38,298 nt of DNA from Acidobacteria bacterium RIFCSPLOWO2_12_FULL_67_14b (GCA_001768615.1 MELE01000124.1:1-38298), one strand, 5' to 3'. Shown: positions 1-8,888, numbered from the stretch's first letter. Translations and numbers: made by a program. Notes: generated by a model from the letters alone, not told the origin.

Positions 1-1563
1 TCCGAAATCCAGCGGCAGGCCATCGGCCACAGTGACGGATGCGACACCGCCCGCCTTTTCGAGATTGTCGCGAACGCTTCGGATTCGGAACTGAACACTC
101 TCATCCGCGACACCCTCGAACTTCAACGGCGCTGCGTACAACAGATCGGATTCGAATCCGAGGTTGGATGTTGCAGTGGCGCGGAATCGGTCGAGCGACA
201 TGCCACTCATGACGATCAAGGGCACCGCGACCGCGACCTGCAAAGCGGCCGTCACGCGATGAACGCGGCCCGCCGCGAACCCGCCGACGCCGGCATCATC
301 CTTCAGGGAGGAGATGATCACGGGACGACTGAAACGCGCAGCCGGCAACAATCCGAAGAGCAGGCTGGTCACAAGACACAGCCCGATACAAATCGTGATC
401 ATCGACAGATCGATTCTCAACGCTTCCTGGAACTGAACCGGAAAGGGTCTCCCCACCAACCAGGAGATCATCGAGGGCAAATTGAAGAGCACAACCGAGC
501 CCAGCGCCCCTCCCAGGCCCGCCAGGATGATCGCTTCGGACAACAGATGCTGCACCAGCCGTCTCCGGCTCGCGCCGATCGCCTGGCGTATGGACAGCTC
601 CCGCTCACGCATGGCGCTACGAACCTGCATCATGCCGGAGATATTCAGGCACACGACCACCAGCACCGTTCCGGTCAGGGTGAGCGCTATCGTCTGAAGC
701 GCCAGGAACTGAGAGCGACCGAGACTACCGCTCGGGTGATACGGCACGACGATGCCGGCCTTGAACTCGTTCGTCGCCGGAAATTGTTTGGCCAACCGCG
801 ATGTGACGGCAGAAACGGCCGCGCTCGCCTGTGCAAGGCCGACAGCGGGCGACAGGCGGCCGATGGTGAATATCCACTCGTGGCCGCGGTCGGCACGAAC
901 CTCGTTCTCAGCGTTCCGGTCACGGAGAAGCGGATGCCGTTCGAGCGGAACAAAGAGTTCTTTTCCATGAAGAAAAAGATGACCATCAAACTGATCCGGC
1001 GCGATGCCGACCACGACATGCGGGATGTCATCCAACGTCAGCGTTTTCCCGACGATGTCCGGATCGGAGCCCAGCTGGTTCTGCCAGAAGTTGTATCCGA
1101 GAATCACGACGGGTTCAGCCTTCAACGGCTCATCCATCGATTGGTCGAATCCCGGTCCACGCGCCAGCGCGACACCGACCGTTTTGAAGTAGTTCGCGGA
1201 GACAAACATTGTTGCGACGGACTTTGTCTCGACCCCTGCAGGAGTCTGGTTCGCGGTTTTGCTCGGTCCGCCGGTCCACCCGGCGATATCAATCCCGGGA
1301 TCGGCCGTGCGCAGGTCCATGACGTCCGGGTAGGACCACGCGTCGGTGGCCCGGCGCGGGCCGAGTGGCGTCGTGACGACTTCGACCAGGCCCTCCGTTT
1401 TCACGCCAGGAGGAGGCGTCCTCGTGATTCGTGAGACGTACGGAACCGCGATGACCGGCACCATGCCGATTCCCAGCGACACGACGCAGACGAGCGTGAA
1501 TGCTCGAGCCTTCGCCAGCGACCGGCCGGCATAAACCAGATCACGCCAGATGCCCTCGAACAT
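1..1563 (-). CDS. ADOP/MacB-FtsX family ABC transporter permease, C-terminus beyond window
   Basis: The minus frame is open from ATG 1563 to the window edge (521 codons), so this is the N-terminal part of a protein that usually has about 800 residues. It begins MFEGIWRDLVYAGRSLAKAR and a first membrane segment near residues 20-40. A MacB-like periplasmic core follows (about 50-270, with the family-typical phrase VVILGYNFWQNQLGSDPDIVG). Next is an FtsX permease block (about 285-420) with RERELSIRQAIGASRRRLVQ, the cytoplasmic coupling motif. A second half starts after residue 430, as in Acidobacterial Duplicated Orphan Permeases. Such proteins are thought to work like MacB in extruding substrates across the cell envelope, usually without an adjacent ATPase gene. 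The substrate is unknown. No PadR regulator is visible beside it. Confidence 0.9.
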   Translation of the reverse strand, partial: MFEGIWRDLVYAGRSLAKARAFTLVCVVSLGIGMVPVIAVPYVSRITRTPPPGVKTEGLVEVVTTPLGPRRATDAWSYPDVMDLRTADPGIDIAGWTGGPSKTANQTPAGVETKSVATMFVSANYFKTVGVALARGPGFDQSMDEPLKAEPVVILGYNFWQNQLGSDPDIVGKTLTLDDIPHVVVGIAPDQFDGHLFLHGKELFVPLERHPLLRDRNAENEVRADRGHEWIFTIGRLSPAVGLAQASAAVSAVTSRLAKQFPATNEFKAGIVVPYHPSGSLGRSQFLALQTIALTLTGTVLVVVCLNISGMMQVRSAMRERELSIRQAIGASRRRLVQHLLSEAIILAGLGGALGSVVLFNLPSMISWLVGRPFPVQFQEALRIDLSMITICIGLCLVTSLLFGLLPAARFSRPVIISSLKDDAGVGGFAAGRVHRVTAALQVAVAVPLIVMSGMSLDRFRATATSNLGFESDLLYAAPLKFEGVADESVQFRIRSVRDNLEKAGGVASVTVADGLPLDFG

Positions 1564-1581
1564 TCCCCGATTCAATCACGG

Positions 1582-1615
1582 TCTTCTTTGTAATGCAAAG
1601 TTATTTGAAAGAAGA
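1582..1615. promoter_or_regulatory. Overlapping inverted repeats upstream of the ADOP permease (operator candidate)
   Basis: Two inverted repeats overlap here, 19-52 bp upstream of the permease ATG. The inner one is CTTTG-TAATG-CAAAG (1586-1600). The outer one is TCTTCTTT (1582-1589) against AAAGAAGA (1608-1615), eight perfect base pairs. ADOP genes are often controlled by PadR-type regulators that bind AT-rich palindromes, so an operator overlapping the promoter is a reasonable reading. That is inference, as no regulator gene is in the window. Confidence 0.4.
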
Positions 1616-1961
1616 TTTGCTCTTTCACATGTGCCGGGCGCGGTGTGCCGGTAGGTGTGCCACTTTCCCTCGCAGAACCGTGTCGGGCGGTGTCGTTCGG
1701 CGACGGTCCGTGACAGAGGATCGCGCAAATTCCTCAGCAAACTCGCAGATCGCGGCGTGAATCCGATTCAGCGCTTGCGCCTGGCACGCCGGAGGCCAGA
1801 GCGCGATTCCCCGGCGCGTCGATTCTGGATCACGCTATTGCTGGAAGGATTCGGTGCGTCGCACCAGACAGGATGCACGGCGCGTGAAGTTCGTGCAGAC
1901 TGTGCCGGTCTGTGTGCCAAGCCACGCACGTTGATTGACGAGCGTTGGATTCTTGCAGACG
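1616..1961. other. Intergenic stretch between divergent permease and vapBC, nothing recognised
   Basis: Short reading frames here have no recognisable protein content. The composition is less GC-extreme than the flanking genes, and GTGCCGG-like words recur around 1629-1700 and 1900-1925 without forming a regular array. No RNA gene or transposase remnant was seen. Confidence 0.4.
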
Positions 1962-1990
1962 TTGATTTGGATTCCTGATCCGTCGATAAT
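1962..1990 (+). promoter_or_regulatory. Sigma-70-type promoter for vapBC
   Basis: TTGATT (1962-1967) and GATAAT (1985-1990) are separated by exactly 17 bp. Transcription would start about 7 bp downstream, on or beside the vapB ATG at 1997. There is no spaced Shine-Dalgarno sequence, so the mRNA may be leaderless. Confidence 0.5.
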
Positions 1991-1996
1991 AGAAGC

Positions 1997-2233
1997 ATGA
2001 AGACCACTGTCGATATTCCCGAGAACGAGCTGAAGGACGCGATGCGTTTCACCAAGGCCAGGACCAAACGCGAGGCGGTCGTCAAGGTCCTCGAGGAGTT
2101 CAATCGCCGCCGGCGCATGGCGGAGTTGGTCAAGTACTCCGGCAGCTTCAGCGACCGGTTCCCGACCAACGAGGAAATCGAGGCAGTCGACGCGGCGCGC
2201 GATGGGGCACTCAATGGCCGTTCTCGTCGATAG
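1997..2233 (+). CDS. vapB: VapB-type antitoxin (ribbon-helix-helix)
   Basis: This 78-residue protein starts MKTTVDIPENELKDAMRFTK, the short beta strand plus helix of VapB antitoxins with a ribbon-helix-helix DNA-binding fold, followed by TKREAVVKVLEEFNRRRRM. The C-terminal tail (about residues 50-78), with SGSFSDRFPTNEEIEAVD, would be the toxin-wrapping segment. The stop lies inside the start of vapC, the usual antitoxin-first, overlapping order. VapB neutralises VapC and, with it, normally represses the shared promoter. The start is fixed by homology and sits right at the predicted transcription start. Confidence 0.88.
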   Translation: MKTTVDIPENELKDAMRFTKARTKREAVVKVLEEFNRRRRMAELVKYSGSFSDRFPTNEEIEAVDAARDGALNGRSRR

Positions 2234-2591
2234 CTCGCTGTGGGTCCATCAGCTGCGAAAGCGTGGCGAGCCGGCGAAGCGGGATCGCGTGAACGCGCTG
2301 CTCGAGAACGGCGCGGCCGCATGGTGTCCAGCCGTGCGGCTCGAGCTGTGGCGCGGGGTTACCAACGATGTCGAACGGAAGACGCTTCGCCGCTACGAGG
2401 CCCTGCTTCCCGATTACGAGATCTCTGCCGAGGTCTGGGAGCGGGCGATCGGACTCGCCGATCGCGGGCGGGCGGCCGGTGTGACTGTTCCCCTCGCAGA
2501 CCTGCTCATCTTCGCGTGCGCGAAGACACACGGGCTCGAGATCGCGCATGATGACGCGCATTTCGACGAGTTGACGAAACTGGAGGCGTGA
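2214..2591 (+). CDS. vapC: VapC-type PIN-domain ribonuclease toxin
   Basis: A 125-residue PIN-domain protein beginning MAVLVDSSLWV. The four acidic residues of the PIN metal site can be placed: Asp6 (VDSS), Glu44 (RLELWRG), Asp96 (PLADLLI) and Asp113/114 (HDDAHF). VapC toxins are Mg-dependent endoribonucleases that cut tRNA or rRNA. I chose ATG 2214 because GGGG precedes it at a suitable distance and because the family begins this way; an in-frame ATG at 2202 would add four residues. The gene overlaps vapB by about 20 bases, and its TGA overlaps the next gene's ATG (TGATG), so the three genes are probably co-translated. Confidence 0.9.
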   Translation: MAVLVDSSLWVHQLRKRGEPAKRDRVNALLENGAAAWCPAVRLELWRGVTNDVERKTLRRYEALLPDYEISAEVWERAIGLADRGRAAGVTVPLADLLIFACAKTHGLEIAHDDAHFDELTKLEA

Positions 2592-4582
2592 TGGCGCTGA
2601 CCGCACCTCTTCCCCTCGCGTTCGGCCGCTTCAAACGGCTGCCGCAACGAACGGGCGAAGTGTGGCAAGGGCGGCTCGTCCGACTCCCGGCGTGGATCGA
2701 CCACCCGACCGACGCTGAGGGAGAGCCATCTCGGCCGCTTGGCGCGCTGTGGGTGAGTCTGCGAACGGGCCTGATTCACCTGGCGCTTGCACCAGAGGGG
2801 AGTCCTGCGTCGCCGGAGTTCGCACTGACGGCGTTGCTCGAGTTCGGCTTGAAGTGGTCGAAGGGACTCGAGGGGCGACCGGCTCGTGTCGAAGTGCAGG
2901 ATGCCGCGCTTCGAGATGCGCTTGCCGATCCGCTGGCCCAATTATCCACATCGGTCGTGGTAGTCGACGACATGCCGGCTGTGCGCGAGGTCTTGAGCAA
3001 TCTCGAGTCAGAAGCGACCGGCGGTCGACGGTTCCCGGGAGCGCTCGAGTCTGCCGGCGTTACCCCCGACCGACTGCGGGCGTTCGCGAACGCCGCGGCG
3101 GCGTTCTACACGGTGCGCGTGTGGGAACGTCTGGCGAACGAGGATCTCGTCGTTGTCGAGAGTGACGGCATGCCGAAAACCATGCGGCAGGTGTCTGTGC
3201 TTGGTCAAGGTGGGCAGCAGTTCGGCATCGCGTTCTTCGATTCGCGCGACGCGTTCGAGCGCGTGCTCGACATGGCGGACGCCGGCCGATCCGCGACGCG
3301 CGCTCACGGCGTCACGTTTGGCCCGATCGATGAGCTGCCGTTCGCCGATGCGGATGCGTGGTTGGATCATGCGCTGCCGGTTGCCGGCCCGCGCGCCTAT
3401 CCGCTTGCCGCCGACCTGGGCCGAGACGGATCGGTGCGCCGCCCCGATGCGCGGGAGCTCACCTGTGCCGAGGCGCTGCTGCGGGCGCTCGCTGAGACGA
3501 CCGAAGACGAGCTCGATGCGGGCCGCTGGCGGAAACGGGCGAACACGTTCGACGGACCGGTCGATCTGACCCTGACGCTCCCGTTCCTGCTCGAAGCGGA
3601 AGCGGGCCAGACCTCCGCGGTCGCGGATTCTGCGGCGATGCCGGTCGCTGCCGAACGCGGCAGTGTTCGCATCGCACGCATGATCGAGGGTCGGTCATTC
3701 GAGTCGTTGGACGACTTGAACGCGGAAGTGGAACGAGCCGGCCAGCGCGGCCTGTTCGACACGCCGGCCGAGGCCGAGACGGGGCGCGAGCTCACGGCCC
3801 TGGAGCGAGCGCAGGAACTGGCCTATGACGCGATGGAAGCCCAGAGTCGTCTCCAGATCAAACGCGCGCGACAGGCGCTCGCCATCTCGCCTGACTGCGC
3901 CGATGCGTGGGGGGTGCTCGCCGACGCGGCATCGACGCCGGAGGCCGCGCGCGAACGTTACGAGCTGGCTGTGGCGGCCGGTGTCCGTGCGATCGGGGCC
4001 GAACGGTTCGCGGAGCTGACCGGCGAGTTCTGGGGCCACCTCGACACCCGGCCCTACATGCGGGCGCGCCTTGGGCTCGCACAGACGCTTCGCAGTCTTG
4101 GTCGTGATGACGAGGCGCTCACGCATTATCGCGAGTTGCTCCGTCTCAATCCCAATGACAATCAGGGCGTCCGATATCTGCTCGTTGTTGCGCTGCTGGA
4201 TCTCAATCGGAATGCCGAGGCCCAGGCCCTGCTCGACCAGTACCCCGACGACATCCAGGCGCTGTGGCCGTATGCGCGCCTGCTCGTGCGGTTTCGCATG
4301 GGCGGCGCGACTGCGCGCACGCGCGCGGCGCTCGGCGACGCCGTCAAGACCAACCCGCATGTGATCAAGTACCTGTTGGATCTGGATTCCATACCGTTCG
4401 ATCGGCCTCCGCATTTCACGCTTGGAAGCAAGGACGAAGCCGCGTACGTTGCGGACGAGCTCGGCGATGCGTGCGAAGCGACGGCGGGACTGGAGTCATG
4501 GTTGCGATCGCAGGCGATCGCTCGTCGGGCCCGTTCGCGGACTTCGAAGCGCCCCAACCGTCGCTCAGGGCGCAACTCGTAG
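2591..4582 (+). CDS. DUF6930/DUF7309-type protein with C-terminal TPR/ST7-like domain
   Basis: About 663 residues, with no signal peptide or membrane segments. The N-terminal part (about 30-135) resembles DUF6930, including the phrase VVVVDDMPAVREVL. Residues about 160-215 (FYTVRVWERLANEDLVVVES, then VSVLGQGGQQFGIAFF) resemble DUF7309. From about 400 there are TPR-like helices, then a conserved ST7-homolog-like block: FWGHLDTRPYMRARLGLAQT, HYRELLRLNPNDNQGVRYLL, NPHVIKYLL and a closing GSKDEAAYV. Its molecular function is not known; the TPR part suggests protein binding. The ATG overlaps the vapC TGA, so it is translationally coupled to the toxin gene, which is unusual for this family and may be chance gene order. 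The last 25 residues are Arg/Ser-rich and likely disordered. Confidence 0.8.
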   Translation: MALTAPLPLAFGRFKRLPQRTGEVWQGRLVRLPAWIDHPTDAEGEPSRPLGALWVSLRTGLIHLALAPEGSPASPEFALTALLEFGLKWSKGLEGRPARVEVQDAALRDALADPLAQLSTSVVVVDDMPAVREVLSNLESEATGGRRFPGALESAGVTPDRLRAFANAAAAFYTVRVWERLANEDLVVVESDGMPKTMRQVSVLGQGGQQFGIAFFDSRDAFERVLDMADAGRSATRAHGVTFGPIDELPFADADAWLDHALPVAGPRAYPLAADLGRDGSVRRPDARELTCAEALLRALAETTEDELDAGRWRKRANTFDGPVDLTLTLPFLLEAEAGQTSAVADSAAMPVAAERGSVRIARMIEGRSFESLDDLNAEVERAGQRGLFDTPAEAETGRELTALERAQELAYDAMEAQSRLQIKRARQALAISPDCADAWGVLADAASTPEAARERYELAVAAGVRAIGAERFAELTGEFWGHLDTRPYMRARLGLAQTLRSLGRDDEALTHYRELLRLNPNDNQGVRYLLVVALLDLNRNAEAQALLDQYPDDIQALWPYARLLVRFRMGGATARTRAALGDAVKTNPHVIKYLLDLDSIPFDRPPHFTLGSKDEAAYVADELGDACEATAGLESWLRSQAIARRARSRTSKRPNRRSGRNS

Positions 4583-4824
4583 TCGGCCACGCTCAGCGGC
4601 GCGAAGATTCGTCAACACCGCCCTCTGATCAATCGTGACCGCGTGCTCATTGGTGAGCCAACCCTTCCCTTACTTCGCCCGGGTTTCACGAAAGACCAGG
4701 CGTCTTGACCGTGAGTTTGACCGCGCGGTAAGGTCGATTTGCCGGATCCGGCCGGACGGCTGAAGTGGATTCCCCATGCTGATCAGCTGGCGCTGAGGGT
4801 TTTCACGATCACCCCATCGCGCTC
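4583..4824. other. Convergent intergenic region, no clear terminator
   Basis: This 242-bp region lies between convergently transcribed genes. A GC-rich inverted repeat around GCCGGATCCGGC (4742-4753) is the only structure noted and lacks a T tract. No gene seen. Confidence 0.4.
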
Positions 4825-7188
4825 TCACTTCCCACACTGGGGTTGCTCGACCGTGGCGGCATCGATCCGCAGGCCAGACACACGCAGCGCAAGCAGGCGG
4901 CGATCGCCGTTGCCCAGCGTAGCGTCCGGCACAAACCCGCGGTCGGTCTCGATCGTCAGCAGCCCATCGGATCGATCGAGCGCGCCGGTCGGTACCTGCG
5001 CGCGAAGCGCGAAGTCCCGAGAGACCGTAACCCGACCGAAGACCTGGTTCCCAGCCCGGACGGTCATGGTCACGGCGCCCCCGAGCTGGCCCGCCGGCGC
5101 CTGGCCCGTCACGCACACCGCGAGATCGTGGCCGCCGTGGTGAATACGCAATACCGCCTTTGGCGATGCCCACCGCCACAGGCGCAGTGCATCGGGGTCG
5201 TACTCCTGTTCGTACCAGCCGTCGCCGAAGCCGAAGACAACGCGATCAGCGGACTGCAGGTCGAACTGCTCAATCGACGTGCGGACGCGCGCACCGCTCC
5301 CGTCCGCGGCGGCGCTGCGAATCTGAAGCCGCGAGTACCGTTCCCCGGTTTGAGGGGATCGCAGCGCGCCTGCAGGAAGCTGCAACGTTCGGAGAAAGAA
5401 ACCCGGATCCGAACCGACGACCCAGGACTCAATCGGGCGGTCATCGATGGAGAGGTCGAAGCGCGCGGGCTGGCCGCCGGGGTCCAGGTGCCGACCCCCA
5501 ACCATCACGACCGCAGCGTCGGGGCGCCGCCTTACATACGCGATAATCGGCGCGCGATCCGGCCCACGCGCGTCTTCTGACGCGACGCCGGCCGTCTCGG
5601 GCATGAGTGCCCACCCGTCCGCCGCGAACCAGCCTGGTGAATCGATCTCATACCAGTCGACACCCGATGGCCGCACTCCACTCATGAAGAAGCGACGATC
5701 GAAGGGCAGCCGGTAGGAACCCACCAGCCGGCGGCTGGTCGGATCGATCAGGGTCAGATCGGTCCGCTCCGGCTCTGCGAGGAACCAGACCGGCGCCTCG
5801 GCGCCGGTGTTCCAGTACTTCACCAACTCGAGCCACTCGTGCTTCGGCGGCGCCGGAATGGTCGGAGCGGGGAGATCCTCGAGGCGCAACACCCGCGACA
5901 CCGCATGATGCATCGCCAGCACCGGCCGTCGTTCTGCCCGCAACAGCTGGTTGCGCATGGCGTCGACGGCCCGGAGCGACGGACTTCCCGTTTCCGCATA
6001 ACTGGCGGCCGGCGGAATCGCTACATAGAGACACGCGACGGTCAACGCGGCCGCAAACCCCATGGTCATCCGGCTCGAGATCGCCTCGAGACCACGAACG
6101 GAAAGGTAGGCGAGCGCCGGCAGCACCGGCAGCACGTATCGCAGGAATGCCGCGTCCTGAAACATCAAGTGATAGATGACGTAGGGTCCGAAGCTGAGCG
6201 CAAGCAGGCCGAACGCCAACCGCGCCGTCATGATCATTCGGATACAACCGATGGCGGCCAGACTGACGATGAGAACTGCGAGGTACTTGTCGGCCCAAGG
6301 GTACGCGACCATCCGAACGAGCGCGAGCGCCGCCGCCTTGAAGCCCGGTGCGGTGACCAGCATCGTCCCACTCGACAGATCGTCGCCCGCCTGCCCGGTG
6401 AGCGCCGCCACGTACCTCGTCGGGCCGCCACTCGCCACGACCAGCGGGATCGCCCATAGCAGGATTCCGGTGACGACGGCGGCGGCGACGTAGACCCACG
6501 ATCGATCGCGTGCGCGCCGCGCGTGATCGATCGTCACGAACGCCAGGAGCGGCAGCGTCAGCCAGGTCGCCTGCGAACGGAAACCCATGGCGAGGCCCGC
6601 GACAAACGCGCCAAGGATTAGCCGGGTGCGGGCCCCAGGCATCGCCTCCCGGTTGCGGCGAAATGCCGTCATCGTGAGCGCCTGCGCGGCCAGAGCCGCC
6701 GAAAGTCCGGAAATATCGCTCATTGGGCGATTCGCGTTGAACCAGAAGAGCGGACAGGCAATGGTCAGCGCTGCGGCGGCGACGGCGCGCCGATCGTCGG
6801 GCTCGATGGCCCTGAAGAGCAGCCGGAGCGAGAACACGGCGATTGCCCCGAACACCGCGCTCCACATGGCGAGCGCGAACGTCTCACTCCGCATGAGCTC
6901 GGCGGCGGACCCGGCTGGGAATCGCTCCAGGACGGTACGGGTGGTCTTCCCGAGGGCGATGAACACCGGATAGCCGGGCGCATGAGGACGATGTTCGGCG
7001 ACGTTGAAATCGCGAACGCCGAGCGCGAAGTTCACCGCATCGACGCCGGTGGGCGTCGGAGGTAGAAACGAGAGATGGGCGATGAGGAAGGCCGTGGCCA
7101 GCAGGACGGTCACAGTTCCTGGTGTGACCGCCCGGGCACAGAGCGCAGTCGTCCACCGATGCGCCTGATGATCCTGGGGGGAGGGCAT
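4825..7188 (-). CDS. Polytopic GT-C (PMT/family 39-like) glycosyltransferase
   Basis: 787 residues. The first 400 hold about ten hydrophobic helices, beginning near residues 25-45. The first large loop carries the catalytic-type acidic residue in GVDAVNFALGVRDFNVAEHR, followed by PHAPGYPVFI, the characteristic DxxNF...HxPHPPGYP pattern of polyprenyl-phosphate-sugar dependent GT-C enzymes. A second loop has NRPMSDISG. The C-terminal half (about 410-787) is soluble, probably extracytoplasmic and beta-rich, and unassigned. The enzyme probably moves a sugar from a lipid carrier onto a protein, lipid or glycan at the outer face of the inner membrane; the acceptor cannot be told. It is monocistronic, with its own promoter at 7211-7240. 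Confidence 0.82.
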   Translation of the reverse strand: MPSPQDHQAHRWTTALCARAVTPGTVTVLLATAFLIAHLSFLPPTPTGVDAVNFALGVRDFNVAEHRPHAPGYPVFIALGKTTRTVLERFPAGSAAELMRSETFALAMWSAVFGAIAVFSLRLLFRAIEPDDRRAVAAAALTIACPLFWFNANRPMSDISGLSAALAAQALTMTAFRRNREAMPGARTRLILGAFVAGLAMGFRSQATWLTLPLLAFVTIDHARRARDRSWVYVAAAVVTGILLWAIPLVVASGGPTRYVAALTGQAGDDLSSGTMLVTAPGFKAAALALVRMVAYPWADKYLAVLIVSLAAIGCIRMIMTARLAFGLLALSFGPYVIYHLMFQDAAFLRYVLPVLPALAYLSVRGLEAISSRMTMGFAAALTVACLYVAIPPAASYAETGSPSLRAVDAMRNQLLRAERRPVLAMHHAVSRVLRLEDLPAPTIPAPPKHEWLELVKYWNTGAEAPVWFLAEPERTDLTLIDPTSRRLVGSYRLPFDRRFFMSGVRPSGVDWYEIDSPGWFAADGWALMPETAGVASEDARGPDRAPIIAYVRRRPDAAVVMVGGRHLDPGGQPARFDLSIDDRPIESWVVGSDPGFFLRTLQLPAGALRSPQTGERYSRLQIRSAAADGSGARVRTSIEQFDLQSADRVVFGFGDGWYEQEYDPDALRLWRWASPKAVLRIHHGGHDLAVCVTGQAPAGQLGGAVTMTVRAGNQVFGRVTVSRDFALRAQVPTGALDRSDGLLTIETDRGFVPDATLGNGDRRLLALRVSGLRIDAATVEQPQCGK

Positions 7189-7210
7189 TGGGCTGCCGTG
7201 AGGCCCTAGC

Positions 7211-7240
7211 GTTATATCGATGGCACCGACCCGCTGTCAA
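7211..7240 (-). promoter_or_regulatory. Strong sigma-70-type promoter for the GT-C gene
   Basis: Read on the minus strand, TTGACA (7240-7235) is followed after 18 bp by TATAAC (7216-7211). This is a consensus -35 and a near-consensus -10. It leaves a leader of about 15 bases before ATG 7188. Confidence 0.7.
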
Positions 7241-7249
7241 CCTGCCCGG

Positions 7250-7765
7250 TCAGAACGAACGGAACAGGACTTTCGCCGCGAGCAGGCCCAGCCCGGTGAG
7301 CAGGCCCGCCATCGTGTGGTGCTCGCGGTTGCGGATGGCGCGCGCCCAGCTGAACGGCCGGTCCATCGGCGCCGCCCGCTTCTCCGCATAGGCATCGTAG
7401 GCGTCGCCGAATTTTTCGCGCAGGTGGGCTTCCTCGCTTCGCATCGCGGCCGTGAGCGTCGACACAAGGTAGGCGACAATCACGAGCGCGACCACGAGGT
7501 GGCGGGCCCCCGCCGCGAACCCGATCCCGATGAGCGACGAGCCGAGATAGAGCGGGTGCCGCGTGTACCGGTACGGACCGGAGCGCGTGACCTCCGTGCT
7601 CTTCTCGAGATGGCCGGACGCCCACAGCCGCAGCGACTCGCCGAGGACGGCGACCGGCGCGCCGATGGCCAGCGACGCCCACGTGGGCGTGGCCAGCCAG
7701 ACGACCAGCGCGGCGAACACGAATCCGAGGAAGACGCGCCAGCGGGCGAGCAGGCGCGTCATCAT
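7250..7765 (-). CDS. Isoprenylcysteine carboxyl methyltransferase (ICMT)/PEMT-like membrane protein
   Basis: 171 residues with about four membrane segments. The C-terminal half carries the ICMT/PEMT signature: GPYRYTRHPLYLGSSLIGIG, then SEEAHLREKFGDAYDAYAEK, the conserved E-E..L...FG..Y..Y pattern that binds S-adenosylmethionine. Bacterial members methylate diverse or unknown small or lipid acceptors, not prenylated cysteine. The start is set by an ATGA overlap with the stop of waaC; a second ATG follows immediately. It is the last gene of the LPS operon, so a modification of an envelope lipid or sugar is a fair guess, not shown. A longer upstream reading of this frame lies inside waaC and is not coding. 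Confidence 0.85.
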   Translation of the reverse strand: MMTRLLARWRVFLGFVFAALVVWLATPTWASLAIGAPVAVLGESLRLWASGHLEKSTEVTRSGPYRYTRHPLYLGSSLIGIGFAAGARHLVVALVIVAYLVSTLTAAMRSEEAHLREKFGDAYDAYAEKRAAPMDRPFSWARAIRNREHHTMAGLLTGLGLLAAKVLFRSF

Positions 7766-8856
7766 GCGCGCCTGGCCTTGGCCAGTCGCCGCTCGGCGGC
7801 ATCGATCACCTCGCCGATGGCGATGTCGTCGATGCAGGGCGCTCCACGGAGGCACTGGCGTTTGTGATGGCACACGCACGCGTTCGCCCGTGAAATCACC
7901 TCGTCGTCCGGATCCCAGGGGCCGTTGCGCTCGGGCCAGGTCGGGCCGTACAGCCCCACGATCGGGGCGCCCATGGCCGCGGCAATGTGCAAGGGGCCGG
8001 TGTCGCCGGACACCACCAGTGCGGCGTCGCGCATCAGCACCGCCAGGTCGGCGATTGAGGTGGGCGGTGCCGGCTGGGCGGCGCCGCTCGACTCGCGGCA
8101 CACCGCGGCGGCAAGCTCGCGCTCCGACGGTCCCCACGTGACGAGCGAGCGAAGGCCCTGTCGTTCGAGCAACGCCACGGCCAGCGCGCCGAAGCGATCG
8201 GCCGGCCAGCGCTTGTTGGGCCAGGCGGCGCCGGGGTTGAGCACGACGTAGCGGCGCACGCCGCCCGCGGCGGCCATGGCATCGGTGGCCGAGGCGCCCG
8301 CGATCGGGTTGAGCGGCAGATCGATCGCTGTGGAGTCAGTCCGGCTGACCGCCTTCGCCAAGGCTCCGGCGCTCAAGACGCCGGACTCGACCTGCAGAGC
8401 TTTCAGGATCGACAGGTTCTTCTGGATCACGTGCGGCGCCTCCTGCGGCACCACGGTCTCGGTGTAGAGCAGCGCGGCGTAAGGCTCGCGCAGGTGGGCG
8501 CGGTCGAAACCGATCACGCGCCGGGCCCCGGAAAGCCGCGCCCACACCGCCGACTTGATCAGGCCCTGGAGATCGAGCGCGGCGTCGTAGCGCTGCGACC
8601 GCAAGTGCACCGCAGCCCTGGCCAACCCGAGCGCGCCGGCAAACGAGATCGAGTCTGCCGTCTCGCGGCCGGTGCGGCCGCGCACGATCACGCGGCGATG
8701 AAGGCCGGCGGCGAGGGACAGGATCGGCGCATACGCCTCCTCGACCAACCAGTCGACCTGGGCGGCCGGCCATTGCCGGAGTAGCGCCGACAGCACCGGC
8801 ATCGCGTGGACGATGTCGCCCAGGGCGCTCAAGCGGACGATCAGGATGCGATTCAA
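7762..8856 (-). CDS. waaC: Lipopolysaccharide heptosyltransferase I
   Basis: 364-residue GT-B fold, family GT9. It begins MNRILIVRLSALGDIVHAMP, the canonical start of RfaC/WaaC with its glycine-loop acceptor-binding Asp. The central part reads YDAALDLQGLIKSAVWARL and GFDRAHLREP. The nucleotide-sugar site is VVLNPGAAWPNKRWP and VVSGDTGPLHIAAAMGAPIVGLYG, with the SGDTGPLH motif. It adds the first L-glycero-D-manno-heptose to Kdo on the inner core at the cytoplasmic face. Cysteines near the C-terminus (CVCHHKRQCLRGAPC) resemble those of the family. It overlaps the ICMT-like gene by 4 bp (ATGA). Confidence 0.92.
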   Translation of the reverse strand: MNRILIVRLSALGDIVHAMPVLSALLRQWPAAQVDWLVEEAYAPILSLAAGLHRRVIVRGRTGRETADSISFAGALGLARAAVHLRSQRYDAALDLQGLIKSAVWARLSGARRVIGFDRAHLREPYAALLYTETVVPQEAPHVIQKNLSILKALQVESGVLSAGALAKAVSRTDSTAIDLPLNPIAGASATDAMAAAGGVRRYVVLNPGAAWPNKRWPADRFGALAVALLERQGLRSLVTWGPSERELAAAVCRESSGAAQPAPPTSIADLAVLMRDAALVVSGDTGPLHIAAAMGAPIVGLYGPTWPERNGPWDPDDEVISRANACVCHHKRQCLRGAPCIDDIAIGEVIDAAERRLAKARRA

Positions 8857-8860
8857 GTCA

Positions 8861-8888
8861 GCCTTCAGCCTTCAGCCTTCGGCCTTCA
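8861..8888. repeat. Heptamer tandem repeat (GCCTTCR)x4 at the hldC stop
   Basis: Four tandem copies GCCTTCA, GCCTTCA, GCCTTCG, GCCTTCA cover the last codons and stop of hldC and the gap to waaC. The period is exactly 7, so any change in copy number shifts the reading frame at the C-terminus. Confidence 0.85.

Noticed and set aside
259-1434. 391-codon plus-strand frame opposite the ADOP permease
   Set aside because: Composition is low-complexity charged antisense; the minus frame has clear MacB/FtsX motifs throughout and is open to the window edge.
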